Below are positions 5,514 to 6,293 of a stretch of DNA of 6,293 bases, piece by piece. Positions within the stretch are counted from its first letter, which is position 1; the number at the start of each line of letters is the position of its first letter. A program made the position numbers and the translations under genes. The DNA is from an uncultured bacterium (GTDB lineage Bacteria; Eisenbacteria; RBG-16-71-46; CAIMUX01). The DNA is taken from positions 1 through 6,293 of the forward strand of contig CAMPIC010000184.1 of the NCBI GenBank assembly GCA_946886185.1. Direction: 5' to 3'. Below the pieces are notes generated by a model. The model did not search any database. It was given only the letters and a program-made list of their open reading frames with translations, and was not told the DNA's origin.

Positions 5514-6244
5514 GTCCCCATCTCCTCGACCCGCTGTTTCTGCGTGAGCTCGAGATGCAGCGGCGTCACCGAGATCCAACCGTCGCGGACCGCGGCGTGA
5601 TCGGACCTCTCGTCGGGCTCCCAGGCAGGCGAGCCGCCGATCCAGAAATAGGGCCGCCCGCGCGGATCTCTGCGCTCGAGGAGCACGTTTTCATAGACGC
5701 GCTTCCCGAGCCGGGTGATCCGAAACCCCTCCATGCGATCGTACTCCCGCGACGGGAAGTTGACGTTGAGAAGTAGGCCTTTCTGCAATCGCTTGGGATC
5801 GAGCTGGCGGATCAGATCGAGTGCGGCTCGGGCAGGATGGGTCATGTCGATGGTGTTTTCACCCGCGGAAAACGCGATCGCCGGAAATCCGAGGAGATGG
5901 CCTTCGAACGCCGCCGCAACCGTTCCGGAATAGGTGACATCGTCGCCGAGATTGGAGCCGTGATTGATTCCGGAGACCACCAGATCGGGACGAAAGTCGA
6001 GAAGGCCTCCGATCCCTTGCACCGCCATCAAGATGCAGTCGGTGGGAGTGCCATCGATCGCGAAGATCTTGTCACGCAGGTTGCGGACGCGCAGCGGCTG
6101 GTGGAGCGTCAGCGCGTGGCTGGAGGCGCTCTGCTCGCGTTCGGGGGCGACCACGCAGACCTCCGCGTGAGTCGCGAGCGCGTCATGCAGCGCCCAGAGT
6201 CCAGAGGCGGCGATGCCGTCGTCGTTGGAGAGCAGGATCTTCAT
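5474..6244 (-). CDS. surE: 5'/3'-nucleotidase SurE
   Basis: SurE is a divalent-metal-dependent phosphatase of nucleoside 5'- and 3'-monophosphates, also active on short polyphosphate in some species, and linked to stationary-phase survival. The 256-residue product begins MKILLSNDDG. It carries the metal ligands D8 and D9, S39 (EREQSASSH) and N94 (SGINHGSN), and the family motifs IDGTPTDC at 63-70 and YSGTVAAA at 105-112. Its length is close to the E. coli protein. ATG 6244 is chosen over the upstream ATG 6268 because GAGGAG precedes it by four bases and the protein then starts exactly at the first beta strand. It leads the surE-pcm pair, a widespread arrangement in proteobacteria and relatives in which both genes limit damage in resting cells. 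Its own promoter must lie in the 49 bases to the right edge or beyond; I see no convincing one there. Confidence 0.97.
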   Translation of the reverse strand: MKILLSNDDGIAASGLWALHDALATHAEVCVVAPEREQSASSHALTLHQPLRVRNLRDKIFAIDGTPTDCILMAVQGIGGLLDFRPDLVVSGINHGSNLGDDVTYSGTVAAAFEGHLLGFPAIAFSAGENTIDMTHPARAALDLIRQLDPKRLQKGLLLNVNFPSREYDRMEGFRITRLGKRVYENVLLERRDPRGRPYFWIGGSPAWEPDERSDHAAVRDGWISVTPLHLELTQKQRVEEMGTWDLRFSSGGSGE

Positions 6245-6293
6245 GGTACTCCTCTGGCTTCCTTCCAACTTCGAGGTGCTCCGGAGCTAGCGA

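Noticed and set aside
6278..6287. Palindrome GCTCCGGAGC upstream of surE
   Set aside because: Ten self-complementary bases are expected several times by chance in a GC-rich window of this size, and too little upstream sequence is present to judge it.

Overview
This 6.3 kb window is GC-rich, densely packed bacterial chromosome of housekeeping character, with almost every gene on the minus strand. GC-ending codons dominate, start sites carry purine-rich Shine-Dalgarno sequences, and surE is followed directly by pcm. This fits a high-GC Gram-negative-type or candidate-phylum bacterium (deltaproteobacterial or FCB/Eisenbacteria-like). That placement is an impression from gene order and composition, not a determination.

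In the direction of transcription (right to left) the layout is as follows. (1) surE and pcm overlap by 40 nt and form a protein/nucleotide damage-control pair. (2) A good sigma-70-type promoter lies in the pcm-tRNA gap. It drives tRNA-Pro(CGG), whose encoded CCA end abuts apt (adenine salvage). (3) A single plus-strand gene, an AlkB-family dioxygenase, converges on apt with one base between the stop codons and diverges from the next unit. (4) tRNA-Arg(CCT) is followed by full-length uvrC, which overlaps a Xer-type tyrosine recombinase gene by 47 nt. (5) Beyond the recombinase, at the left edge, lies a tandem GC-rich repeat tract. Its unit lengths (27, 27, 30, 33 and 33 nt) are all multiples of three. 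It lies inside an open reading frame that has its own ribosome binding site and runs off the window.

Functionally the window is weighted to genome and macromolecule maintenance: nucleotide excision repair (UvrC), alkylation damage reversal (AlkB-like), chromosome dimer resolution (Xer), isoaspartyl repair (Pcm), nucleotide housekeeping (SurE, Apt) and two tRNAs. All six protein families are recognisable and their catalytic residues are intact.

I see no phage, IS element, CRISPR array, toxin-antitoxin pair or defence system. The least ordinary items are the repeat-bearing ORF at the left edge, the apt start codon that shares its first base with the tRNA-Pro CCA end, and the 17-bp dyad between the divergent tRNA-Arg and alkB-like genes. 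I found no convincing new biological system, and most findings are modest.
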